Below, piece after piece: positions 1-6,020 of a stretch of 9,381 nucleotides of DNA (positions within the stretch are counted from its first letter, which is position 1; every line of letters begins with the position of its first letter). The stretch comes from HIMB59 sp038124765. GTDB lineage: Bacteria > Pseudomonadota > Alphaproteobacteria > HIMB59. The DNA lies in contig JAYPCO010000035.1 of the NCBI GenBank assembly GCA_038124765.1, positions 1-9,381 on the forward strand. The letters run 5' to 3'. The notes beneath the pieces are model-generated. The model was not told where the DNA came from. It made no database searches and saw nothing but the letters and a program-made list of their open reading frames with translations. The translations under genes and the position numbers were made by a program.

Positions 1-2
1 GA

Positions 3-68
3 AAGAAATATAACCCAGTCTCACAATTTGCACAAATGACTTCGGATCATTTAGTATTTAGATTTTAA
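3..68 (+). CDS. C-terminal end of an unrecognised protein (partial, runs off left edge)
   Basis: An open plus-strand frame enters from the left edge and stops with TAA at 66-68, giving 21 residues that end in HLVFRF. Codon positions look coding: GC falls from first to second to third position, as in the clear genes here. The stop lies 13 bases before an AT palindrome and 26 bases before the stop of the convergent glycosylase gene, a normal tail-to-tail layout. The fragment is too short to assign to a family, and two minus-strand frames across the same bases are also open, so this is a tentative call. Confidence 0.35.
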   Translation, partial: KKYNPVSQFAQMTSDHLVFRF

Positions 69-80
69 TTCTTTTAACAC

Positions 81-98
81 TTAATTTTTAAAAATTAA
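81..98. terminator. AT-only inverted repeat between convergent gene ends; possible weak bidirectional terminator
   Basis: The bases TTAATTTTT are followed directly by their reverse complement, a perfect 18-base palindrome. It covers the stop codon of the glycosylase gene (95-97) and lies 12 bases past the stop of the partial plus-strand gene. The runs of T and A could supply a U-tract on either strand. There is no GC in the stem and no loop, so the hairpin would be weak, and in DNA this AT-rich such a repeat can arise by chance. Confidence 0.3.
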
Positions 99-709
99 AT
101 TAATTTATGGTCCAACGCTCTCCATAAATACCAAGAGACCACTGACCTATAGGGTTTCCATTTTTGAGATATTTTTAAAATTTTATTATCATCATCGCTT
201 TTTAATTTATAGAGTTTGATCGTTGCCTTACGCAAACCAAGATCTTGTATTGAAAAAACATCCATTCTCCCCAAAGAAAATATAAGAAACATTTCCGCTG
301 TCCATCTACCAATGCCTTTAATTTTTGTTAGTTCATTTATAATTTCTTCGTTTTCCATTGAATAGAATTTAGAGAAATTAATTTGTTTGTTTTTATATTT
401 AAATGTGAGTTCTTTTAAGAAAGTCAGCTTGTTTCTAGATAGTCCATGATGTTTATGGTCTTCTATGTTTATTGAATCAATTTTTTCAATAAATTTTTTA
501 TTTGATTTCACGCCTTTCATAAATTTACTCCATATAGATCTAGCGGCTTTTACAGATAATTGCTGACCGACGATCTCTCCACACAGCTTTAAAAAGTGCT
601 GATTGTTTGTCAGTTTTTTAGTTTTTAGGAAAATACAATTTGGATCTGCCTCCAGTATTTTAGATAACTTTGAATCATTTTTTATTAAATGATTAAATAT
701 TTTGCGCAT
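95..709 (-). CDS. AlkA/Mag-type DNA-3-methyladenine glycosylase (HhH-GPD family)
   Basis: Base-excision repair enzyme of the HhH-GPD superfamily, predicted to cut the N-glycosidic bond of alkylated purines such as 3-methyladenine. The helix-hairpin-helix lies at about residues 123-145 with the core KGIGRWTAEMFL. The following MDVFSIQDLGLR places the catalytic aspartate at D156, matching the DVF..DD stretch of E. coli AlkA. The C-terminal WKPYRS..SWYLWRA (184-198) is also typical. At 204 residues it lacks the N-terminal TBP-like domain of E. coli AlkA and resembles the short bacterial and yeast Mag1-like forms. The ATG at 707-709 is the only sensible start. It has no Shine-Dalgarno match and sits 10 bases after the stop of the upstream ATPase gene, so translation is probably coupled and transcription shared with the transporter operon. 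Alkylpurine specificity is inferred from the family. Confidence 0.9.
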   Translation of the reverse strand: MRKIFNHLIKNDSKLSKILEADPNCIFLKTKKLTNNQHFLKLCGEIVGQQLSVKAARSIWSKFMKGVKSNKKFIEKIDSINIEDHKHHGLSRNKLTFLKELTFKYKNKQINFSKFYSMENEEIINELTKIKGIGRWTAEMFLIFSLGRMDVFSIQDLGLRKATIKLYKLKSDDDNKILKISQKWKPYRSVVSWYLWRALDHKLI

Positions 710-719
710 CGACGATGTT

Positions 720-1508
720 TTAGTTTCTAGAAATAATTTTTGGAACTGAATCTATTAATGTTTTGGTATATTCATGTTGGGGGTTATTGAAAATTTCGGA
801 TGAATTTCCATACTCGACAATTTTGCCATTATACATAACGATTAAGCGATCACTCATGTATGAGACAACAGATAAATCATGGCTGATAAATATCATTGAA
901 AGATTAAACTCTTCTTTTAAGTCTTTTAATAAATTTAAAATTTGTGATTGAATAGACACATCGAGCGCTGAAACAGGTTCGTCTGCAATAATTATTTTAG
1001 GTTTTATTATTAAAGCTCTAGCAATTACTAATCGCTGCCTTTGCCCCCCTGAAAACTCATGTGGGTATTTTGACAAAACATTCTCTGAAAAACCGACTAG
1101 CTCACAAATCTCTTTACATTTCTGATATCTTTCTTTCTGGGACAAGTTTCGATAATGAATTTTCAAGGGTTCGTCTAAAATATTCAAAATGCTTAGTCGT
1201 GGGTTTAACGAACTATATGGATCTTGAAAAATTAATTGGATATCTTTTTTAATAGGTATTAAGGAATGATAGTTGAGGCTTTGTATCTCTTTATCATTAT
1301 AAATAACTCTGCCTTGATAGTCTTGATCTAGTTGAGTTAATACTCTTGCCAGCGTGGACTTACCACACCCAGACTCGCCCACTATCCCCAATGTCTCTCC
1401 AGCAAATAAATCAAAATTAATATCAAAAAGAACCTGCTTAAGTATTTTATCGTTGCTTGATATGAATGACTTATTTATGTTGCAAATTTTTAATTGGGAT
1501 TCCAGCAT
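720..1508 (-). CDS. Peptide/nickel-class ABC importer, ATP-binding subunit DppF/OppF-type (short form)
   Basis: Second ATPase of the family-5 (Dpp/Opp/Nik class) importer encoded here; it should pair with the DppD-type subunit under the two permeases on the inner membrane face. All nucleotide-binding motifs are intact: Walker A GESGCGKST (44-52), Q-loop Q95 in FQDPYSSLNPR, signature FSGGQRQR (152-159), Walker B IIIADEP with E177 as catalytic base, D-loop SALD (180-183) and switch histidine H210. The protein ends at residue 262, just after the EYTKTLIDSVP segment. Typical DppF/OppF proteins reach about 320-330 residues and carry a cysteine-containing C-terminal oligo_HPY extension, which is absent here. 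Its ATG (1506-1508) lies inside the end of the DppD-type gene, a 19-base overlap. A GAGG at 1513-1516 sits only 4 bases from the ATG, so coupling to upstream translation is likely. Confidence 0.93.
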   Translation of the reverse strand: MLESQLKICNINKSFISSNDKILKQVLFDINFDLFAGETLGIVGESGCGKSTLARVLTQLDQDYQGRVIYNDKEIQSLNYHSLIPIKKDIQLIFQDPYSSLNPRLSILNILDEPLKIHYRNLSQKERYQKCKEICELVGFSENVLSKYPHEFSGGQRQRLVIARALIIKPKIIIADEPVSALDVSIQSQILNLLKDLKEEFNLSMIFISHDLSVVSYMSDRLIVMYNGKIVEYGNSSEIFNNPQHEYTKTLIDSVPKIISRN

Positions 1509-2464
1509 CTAACCTCATGCCCTAACTCTAAATCGTTTAGTTTTGGCGATTCTAAATAGCATTGATCGGTTTTAAAGCTACATCGATCGTAAAAATAACA
1601 ACCCTTTTTTCTATCGGAGGGGTCTAAAACTCTTCCAGGGATAGTTGGTAATCTGTTTGGGTTTTCTCCTATATGGGGAATGGAGTTTAATAACCCGTTG
1701 GTATAAGGATGTTTTGGTTTTGAAAAAATTTGATTAGCTGTTCCATGTTCAATAATTTTGCCTGCATACATTACATAAACATATTCACAAACCTCACTAA
1801 CAACAGCTAAATCGTGTGTTATAAGCAAAACTGACATATTATTTTTCTTTTGAAGTGAGGTAATTAATTTCAGTATTTGGGCTTGGATTGTTACGTCTAA
1901 TGCTGTGGTAGGTTCATCCGCAATTAACAATTCAGGGTTGCAGATCATGGCCATTGCAATCATTACCCTCTGTCTGATCCCCCCCGATAATTCGTGTGGG
2001 TATTGATTATACCTTTTTGTGGGTTCGGTAATTCCGACATTTTCAAGTGCCTCGATACATTTATTATACTTTTCATTTTTATTGAGATTTTTTTCATGAA
2101 TTAATAAAACTTCATTTAATTGCATACCAATCGTATAACTAGGATTTAAACTAGTCATGGGCTCTTGGAATATCATTCCAATATCTTTGCCTCTTAAGTT
2201 GTTTAGTTGTTTTTTTGAAAATTTAAGCAAATCATTGTCATGATACAAGATGGAACCACTCTGATACTTTAAAGGTGGGCTCTCATTTAATTGAGAAATT
2301 GATAATGCAGTAATGCTTTTCCCACAACCCGACTCTCCGACGAGTCCAACAATCTGCCCTTTTCTGATTTTTAAATCTAAATTTTCTACTAAATTTATAC
2401 TGGTATTTTTGTCTAACTGAGATGCAATGTTTAAATTTTTAATTTCAAGTAAGTTGCTTGCCAT
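1490..2464 (-). CDS. Peptide/nickel-class ABC importer, ATP-binding subunit DppD/OppD-type
   Basis: First ATPase of the importer. Numbered from the ATG at 2462-2464 (324 residues), it has Walker A GESGCGKSI (43-51), Q-loop Q100 in FQEPMTSLNP, signature LSGGIRQR (159-166), Walker B LLIADEP with E184, D-loop TALD (187-190) and switch histidine H217. The C-terminal oligo_HPY region is complete and holds C289, C295, C302 and C320, the four-cysteine arrangement that in DppD proteins is reported to bind a [4Fe-4S] cluster. A TTG one codon upstream (2465-2467) could also start the protein. I prefer the ATG, which forms a TGATG overlap with the stop of the amidase gene; either way translation is coupled, and no Shine-Dalgarno is visible. 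The full C-terminus contrasts with the truncated DppF partner. Confidence 0.94.
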   Translation of the reverse strand: MASNLLEIKNLNIASQLDKNTSINLVENLDLKIRKGQIVGLVGESGCGKSITALSISQLNESPPLKYQSGSILYHDNDLLKFSKKQLNNLRGKDIGMIFQEPMTSLNPSYTIGMQLNEVLLIHEKNLNKNEKYNKCIEALENVGITEPTKRYNQYPHELSGGIRQRVMIAMAMICNPELLIADEPTTALDVTIQAQILKLITSLQKKNNMSVLLITHDLAVVSEVCEYVYVMYAGKIIEHGTANQIFSKPKHPYTNGLLNSIPHIGENPNRLPTIPGRVLDPSDRKKGCYFYDRCSFKTDQCYLESPKLNDLELGHEVRCWNPN

Positions 2465-3405
2465 CAATCAAAAACAGATTTTGGAAAGTAACATGAGACA
2501 ACCCAATTGGGCATATCAACAATTTCACTTATTCGAAGATCGGCACAAACACTGCAGAACATATATGCCTTTTCAGCAGGTATATTAAATTTTTGTCCTA
2601 ATAGGTCGATCATTCTTCGAACAGCGTTTTTAGACCCTTCCATTAAATCCTCTCCGATGCCCGTGGTAGCAAAATAACCTGATTTATCAATATGATTTGA
2701 TACTGGCCCCGAAGTTTCAAATTGAGGTGTAGCAATTTTCATATTCTTATGAAGTTTTACTTTTATAACAACACTCATAGGGCTTTCAATGGCAGTTCCG
2801 CAAACCTCCCCATCTCCTTGTGCGGCGTGAGTATCGCCCAGTGAAAGCAAACCTCCCGGCACCTGAACAGGAAATAAAACTTTTGAACCTTTTGATAAAT
2901 CTTTTATGTCTAGATTACCTCCGCAGTGTCTTGGTGGAACGACAGTATGATTACCCGGCTCATTTAGTGCTAGACCAATGGTTCCCACAAAAGGCTTGAG
3001 TGGGACTTTTCCGTATTTTGAGTATGAAGATATAGTTGGATTATTTTTATCATAGGACCAAATATTTAAATCTGGATTTTTAAAATCGTCTGCTAATAAA
3101 CCAAACCCTGGAATGATTGCCGTCCAACCCCATCCTGAGGAAATAAAATCTAGAAACTCTACTTCAATCACATCTCCTACTTCGGCGCCCTCAACAAATA
3201 ATGGACCAGTGACAGGATTGACTTTTCCAAAATCAAGTGTCTCTACATCTTTAACTGTCGAAGATGAATTTAATTGAGCGCCTGAAGAATCAATAGTTTC
3301 AATTTCTAAAATTTCATTCGATTTAATATGCTTAACGGGTTGAATCGCGTTATCCCAACCAAAATGATGATGGATAGAATGAATAGTATGATGAGAATGT
3401 GACAT
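2464..3405 (-). CDS. Acetamidase/formamidase family protein (FmdA_AmdA)
   Basis: Predicted cytoplasmic amidohydrolase that splits a short-chain amide (formamide, acetamide or a related compound) to ammonia and the carboxylate. Family hallmarks are visible: FGWDNA..P near the N-terminus (15-23), PPRHCGGNLD (157-166), GDTHAAQGDGEVCGTAIE (190-207) and the C-terminal CSVCADLRISEIVDMPN (284-300). Conserved His, Asp and Glu residues in these blocks are probable metal or catalytic ligands, an inference from the family. At 313 residues it belongs to the short forms; formamidases such as Methylophilus FmdA are about 400. The N-terminus is unusually rich in histidine, seven in the first 14 residues. 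No signal peptide is seen. The ATG is supported by AAGGAG (3416-3421) ten bases upstream. The gene lies between the binding protein and the ATPases of an importer, suggesting it acts on the imported compound. The exact substrate cannot be read from sequence. Confidence 0.9.
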   Translation of the reverse strand: MSHSHHTIHSIHHHFGWDNAIQPVKHIKSNEILEIETIDSSGAQLNSSSTVKDVETLDFGKVNPVTGPLFVEGAEVGDVIEVEFLDFISSGWGWTAIIPGFGLLADDFKNPDLNIWSYDKNNPTISSYSKYGKVPLKPFVGTIGLALNEPGNHTVVPPRHCGGNLDIKDLSKGSKVLFPVQVPGGLLSLGDTHAAQGDGEVCGTAIESPMSVVIKVKLHKNMKIATPQFETSGPVSNHIDKSGYFATTGIGEDLMEGSKNAVRRMIDLLGQKFNIPAEKAYMFCSVCADLRISEIVDMPNWVVSCYFPKSVFD

Positions 3406-3415
3406 AACCTTATTG

Positions 3416-3421
3416 CTCCTT
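3416..3421 (-). promoter_or_regulatory. Ribosome binding site of the amidase gene
   Basis: On the minus strand AAGGAG stands 10 bases before the ATG at 3405. It is one of only two strong Shine-Dalgarno sequences on the minus strand of this window. It starts only six bases after the foot of the GC hairpin at 3428-3451, so folding of that hairpin could affect ribosome access as well as read-through. Confidence 0.65.
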
Positions 3422-3427
3422 TTTAAA

Positions 3428-3451
3428 ACCCTGGGGTTTTAACCCCAGGGT
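3428..3451 (-). terminator. Strong GC-rich hairpin between binding-protein and amidase genes; partial terminator or mRNA-stabilising stem
   Basis: ACCCTGGGG at 3428-3436 pairs perfectly with CCCCAGGGT at 3443-3451; TTTTAA lies between, and two more A-T pairs are possible inside. On the minus strand the stem begins 14 bases after the binding-protein stop and is followed by TTTT then A-rich sequence, a short U-tract. On the plus strand T-rich sequence also follows. It is the most GC-rich structure in the window. Because amidase, ATPases and glycosylase lie downstream with no clear promoter of their own, the likely role is attenuation: much binding-protein message ends or is protected here and a minority reads through. 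Such stems after binding-protein genes are common in ABC operons (compare malE-malF). Confidence 0.8.
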
Positions 3452-3465
3452 ATTATTTTATATTT

Positions 3466-5067
3466 TTATTTTACTTTGACGTAGTCGTAATGTACTGGGA
3501 TATGTGTAGGATCAACAAATAATCCATTATTATCAGCAGTTATACGATCTGAGTGCATTGTAACTCTAAGTTCATTAAAGACTGGAACCCATGGGGCTTC
3601 TTCCATGATATCTATATAGATAGATCTCCATAACTCTAATCGCTCATCAGATTTATCTGCCTGGAACATACCATCAGCAACTCTTGATTTTTCATCAAGC
3701 GCTTCATTACAATACCATGCCCAGTTCCAACCTCCTGGAACAGCTCCGCCACACCCTAGGATAGGTCCATAGAAGTTTGATGGATCTGGAAAGTCTGCAA
3801 TCCAGGCCATACCACCTGACCACAATAATGGTGCTTGATCTGGCTCACCGCCTGCAGCAATTACAGTAGACTGTGCAAGGCTTTTGATTTCAGCTTTAAT
3901 TCCAATTTCTGCTAAATCCTTTTGAATTGATTGAGCAATCCTTGGGTTTGGATCAGTATTCATGTTCCAAAGCTCCGTGGCAAAACCATCAGCAAAACCA
4001 GCCTCAGCTAAGAGTTTTTTTGCTCCTGCTGGGTCATAGGAATATCCTGAATAGTTATTGTCGTATCCTGGCATTGCCGGAGGTAGCGGCTGATTTGCAG
4101 GCTCCGCTCTACCGTTAACAATCTGCACAATACGATCTTTGTTAATTGCCATATTTAATGCCTGTCTTACTTTAACATTATCAAAAGGAGCCACATTGAC
4201 ATTAATACTTAGATAGCCGGTATGAAGCTGATCACCAATGACGATTAAATCTTTGTTTGCAGGATCATTGACTACATCAAGATAGTTAGCTGGGGGAATA
4301 CCATCGCCCAGAATATCAACCTCACCCTTTTGTAGTTTCAATAACGCTACGGATGGCTCTAGTCCTACTTGGAATTCAATTGAATCAAGATTAGGAACAC
4401 CGGGTTTAAAGTAGTCAGCATTTTTTTCAAATACCACTCTTTGGCCAAGAGACCACTCTTTGAGTTTATATGCGCCTGTACCTACTGGGTGTGTGCCAAA
4501 ATCTTGACCATATTTTTCGACTTCTTCTTTTGGAACTGCAAAAGAAAAGTTGATAGCAACAACATGTAAGAATGTTGCATCAGGCTGCGATAGCTTAATC
4601 ACAACGGTATGGTCATCGGGTGTAGTAATCCCACTTAGTTCACTTGCACCACCAGATGCCATTGCATCAAATCCGTCTATACTCCAAAAAAATCCGCCAC
4701 CAGGGCTTTGAGTTTCAGGATTTACTGCTCTTTCAATTGAATATTTGATATCGCCTGCAACAAGCTCTCTGCCATTATGAAACTTTACTCCTTTTCGAAG
4801 TTTAAAAGTGTAAGTCATACCGTCATCAGAAACTGTGTAACTTTCAGCAAGATCAGGTGTTAGATTAGTAGTGCCTGGTTCATAGTCCATTAGGCCATCA
4901 AATAAACTTTTAATCATTGACCAGTTTTGCCAGTCATATCCAATTGCAGGATCAAGTGTTGATACATCATCTTTGTATGAAACAACCATTGAGCCAGATG
5001 CATAAGTTTGTGTTGAGTAACCTAAAAATGAAAGCACACTAATAAATAATACTAATGCTTTTTTCAT
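3466..5067 (-). CDS. Extracellular solute-binding protein, family 5 (peptide/nickel/opine class), exported
   Basis: Periplasmic receptor of the importer, delivering substrate to the two permeases. A Sec signal peptide is clear: K2K3, a hydrophobic stretch at about 4-17, and likely cleavage after A23 (TYA-SG). No lipobox cysteine is present, which suits a soluble periplasmic protein. Family-5 marks follow: the AES..SDDGMTYTFKLRKGVKFHNG segment (74-99), VGTGAYKL (195-202), VRQALNMAINKD (300-311) and AWIADFPDPSNFYG (421-434). The only two cysteines, C439 and C453, may form a disulfide. The length, 533 residues, is normal for the family. The ATG is fixed by AGGAGG five bases upstream and by the signal peptide. 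The gene is visibly less AT-rich than its neighbours, as expected for a highly expressed protein. Ligand class (peptide, amide, opine or metal complex) cannot be told from sequence. Confidence 0.95.
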   Translation of the reverse strand: MKKALVLFISVLSFLGYSTQTYASGSMVVSYKDDVSTLDPAIGYDWQNWSMIKSLFDGLMDYEPGTTNLTPDLAESYTVSDDGMTYTFKLRKGVKFHNGRELVAGDIKYSIERAVNPETQSPGGGFFWSIDGFDAMASGGASELSGITTPDDHTVVIKLSQPDATFLHVVAINFSFAVPKEEVEKYGQDFGTHPVGTGAYKLKEWSLGQRVVFEKNADYFKPGVPNLDSIEFQVGLEPSVALLKLQKGEVDILGDGIPPANYLDVVNDPANKDLIVIGDQLHTGYLSINVNVAPFDNVKVRQALNMAINKDRIVQIVNGRAEPANQPLPPAMPGYDNNYSGYSYDPAGAKKLLAEAGFADGFATELWNMNTDPNPRIAQSIQKDLAEIGIKAEIKSLAQSTVIAAGGEPDQAPLLWSGGMAWIADFPDPSNFYGPILGCGGAVPGGWNWAWYCNEALDEKSRVADGMFQADKSDERLELWRSIYIDIMEEAPWVPVFNELRVTMHSDRITADNNGLFVDPTHIPVHYDYVKVK

Positions 5068-5159
5068 GCATTCCTCCTATATTTATAGTTGAAGAAAAAG
5101 TATACATGATTTATTCGTTCTACAGAAAATAATTTTGTATATTGAACTAAAATTAAATA
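5068..5159. promoter_or_regulatory. Divergent promoter region between binding-protein and permease genes
   Basis: These 92 non-coding bases must hold the start signals of both transcripts. On the minus strand TATACT (5099-5104) is a good -10 candidate about 31 bases before the binding-protein ATG, with only a weak -35 match (TTCTGT, 5122-5127). On the plus strand TATATT (5138-5143) could serve as -10; transcription would then begin about 10 bases before the permease ATG, leaving almost no leader. Small inverted repeats occur (AAAAT-A-ATTTT at 5126-5136, CTATA-TT-TATAG at 5077-5088) but are too short and AT-rich to call operators. No regulator gene is in the window. Confidence 0.5.
5072..5078 (-). 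promoter_or_regulatory. Strong ribosome binding site of the solute-binding protein gene
   Basis: On the minus strand AGGAGGA lies just upstream of the ATG at 5067, with five bases between AGGAGG and the start codon. It is the best Shine-Dalgarno match in the window and fits high expression of a binding protein relative to its permeases, whose first gene has no such site. Confidence 0.75.
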
Positions 5160-6020
5160 ATGAAGAATCTTAAAAGTTTTTTAAAGAAAATTTTTTCTAA
5201 TGGGTTAGATATTTTTGCGATCGTTTTCATTCTTTTATTAATTTTAGCATCCATTTTTGCCCCTTTAATTGTTCAATACTCTCCTGACGATCAACTATTC
5301 GAGGGTTTAACGCTGCAAGGTGCGCCCATTGCTCCAGGGCAAGAATTTTTATTAGGCACAGACCTGTTAGGAAGAGATTTATTTTCTAGAATAGTTTATG
5401 GAGCCAGAACATCCTTATTAATAGGTGTGATTGCAAACTCTGTTTCAGTTTTGATTGGAACTATCCTCGGTTTAATTGCAGGGTATTTTGGTAAAATTTT
5501 TGAAACTTTAATCATGAGATTTACGGACCTCATGATGGCATTTCCTGCCTTACTTCTTGCGATAGCTCTAGCTGCTATACTAAAACCAAGCTTATGGATT
5601 GTTGCACTGGTTATAACTTTAGTTAATTGGGTACAAGTATGTAGGGTGATTTATAGCCAAACTATTTCGCTAAAAGAAAAGGATTTTGTTTTAGCTGCCA
5701 AGGGGTATGGGGCCAGTAATTTCAAAATTATATTTAATCATATTCTGCCTCATACATATCCAACCATGATTGTTTGGGGGACCTTAGGAATATCTACAAC
5801 AGTTTTGCTGGAAGCAACTTTATCTTTCTTGGGCATTGGCGTTCAACCCCCTACACCTTCCTGGGGTGGTATCATTTTTGAAAGTCAATCTTATTTCGTC
5901 GATGCACCTTGGCTAGTTTTTATCCCTGGAGCAATGATTGTCTTGTTAGCATTAAGTTTTAATATTATTGGGGACAGTTTAAGAGATTTTTTTGACCCAA
6001 CCCAACGAGGTAAAAATTGA
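5160..6020 (+). CDS. Peptide/nickel-class ABC importer, permease DppC-type
   Basis: Inner-membrane permease, 286 residues, a normal DppC/OppC length. The DppC-type N-terminal block is present: a first membrane segment at about 17-39, then the periplasmic LLGTDLLGRDLFSR motif (64-77). Further membrane segments lie near 85-108, 122-143, 145-162, 203-225 and 252-272. The EAA loop that docks to the ATPases is DFVLAAKGYGASNFKIIFNHILP (175-197), with the conserved G184. ATLSFLGIGVQPPTPSWG (219-236) is a C-terminal hallmark. The ATG (5160-5162) has no Shine-Dalgarno upstream and may be close to the transcript start. It is the first gene of a two-gene plus-strand unit diverging from the binding protein, and precedes the DppB-type gene, the reverse of the usual B-then-C order. 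Confidence 0.95.
   Translation: MKNLKSFLKKIFSNGLDIFAIVFILLLILASIFAPLIVQYSPDDQLFEGLTLQGAPIAPGQEFLLGTDLLGRDLFSRIVYGARTSLLIGVIANSVSVLIGTILGLIAGYFGKIFETLIMRFTDLMMAFPALLLAIALAAILKPSLWIVALVITLVNWVQVCRVIYSQTISLKEKDFVLAAKGYGASNFKIIFNHILPHTYPTMIVWGTLGISTTVLLEATLSFLGIGVQPPTPSWGGIIFESQSYFVDAPWLVFIPGAMIVLLALSFNIIGDSLRDFFDPTQRGKN

Noticed and set aside
1..46. Minus-strand frame at the left edge reading ICANCETGLYFF, with a CxxC like a small zinc-binding protein
   Set aside because: It is preceded in frame by TGA at 47-49 with no ATG, GTG or TTG before the CxxC and no ribosome site. The plus-strand frame ending at 68 is at least as coding-like. Sequence to the left would settle it.
763..1252. Two plus-strand open frames (763-951 and 1061-1252) opposite the DppF-type gene
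   Set aside because: They lie fully antisense to a gene with every ABC ATPase motif intact, and show no family features or ribosome sites; they are shadows of its codon pattern.
3927..4118. Plus-strand open frame of 63 codons opposite the binding-protein gene
   Set aside because: Antisense to a well-supported family-5 binding protein, with no recognisable domain.
5077..5136. Short inverted repeats in the divergent promoter region as operators
   Set aside because: Arms of five A/T-dominated bases are expected by chance in DNA of this composition; kept only as a remark on the promoter region.
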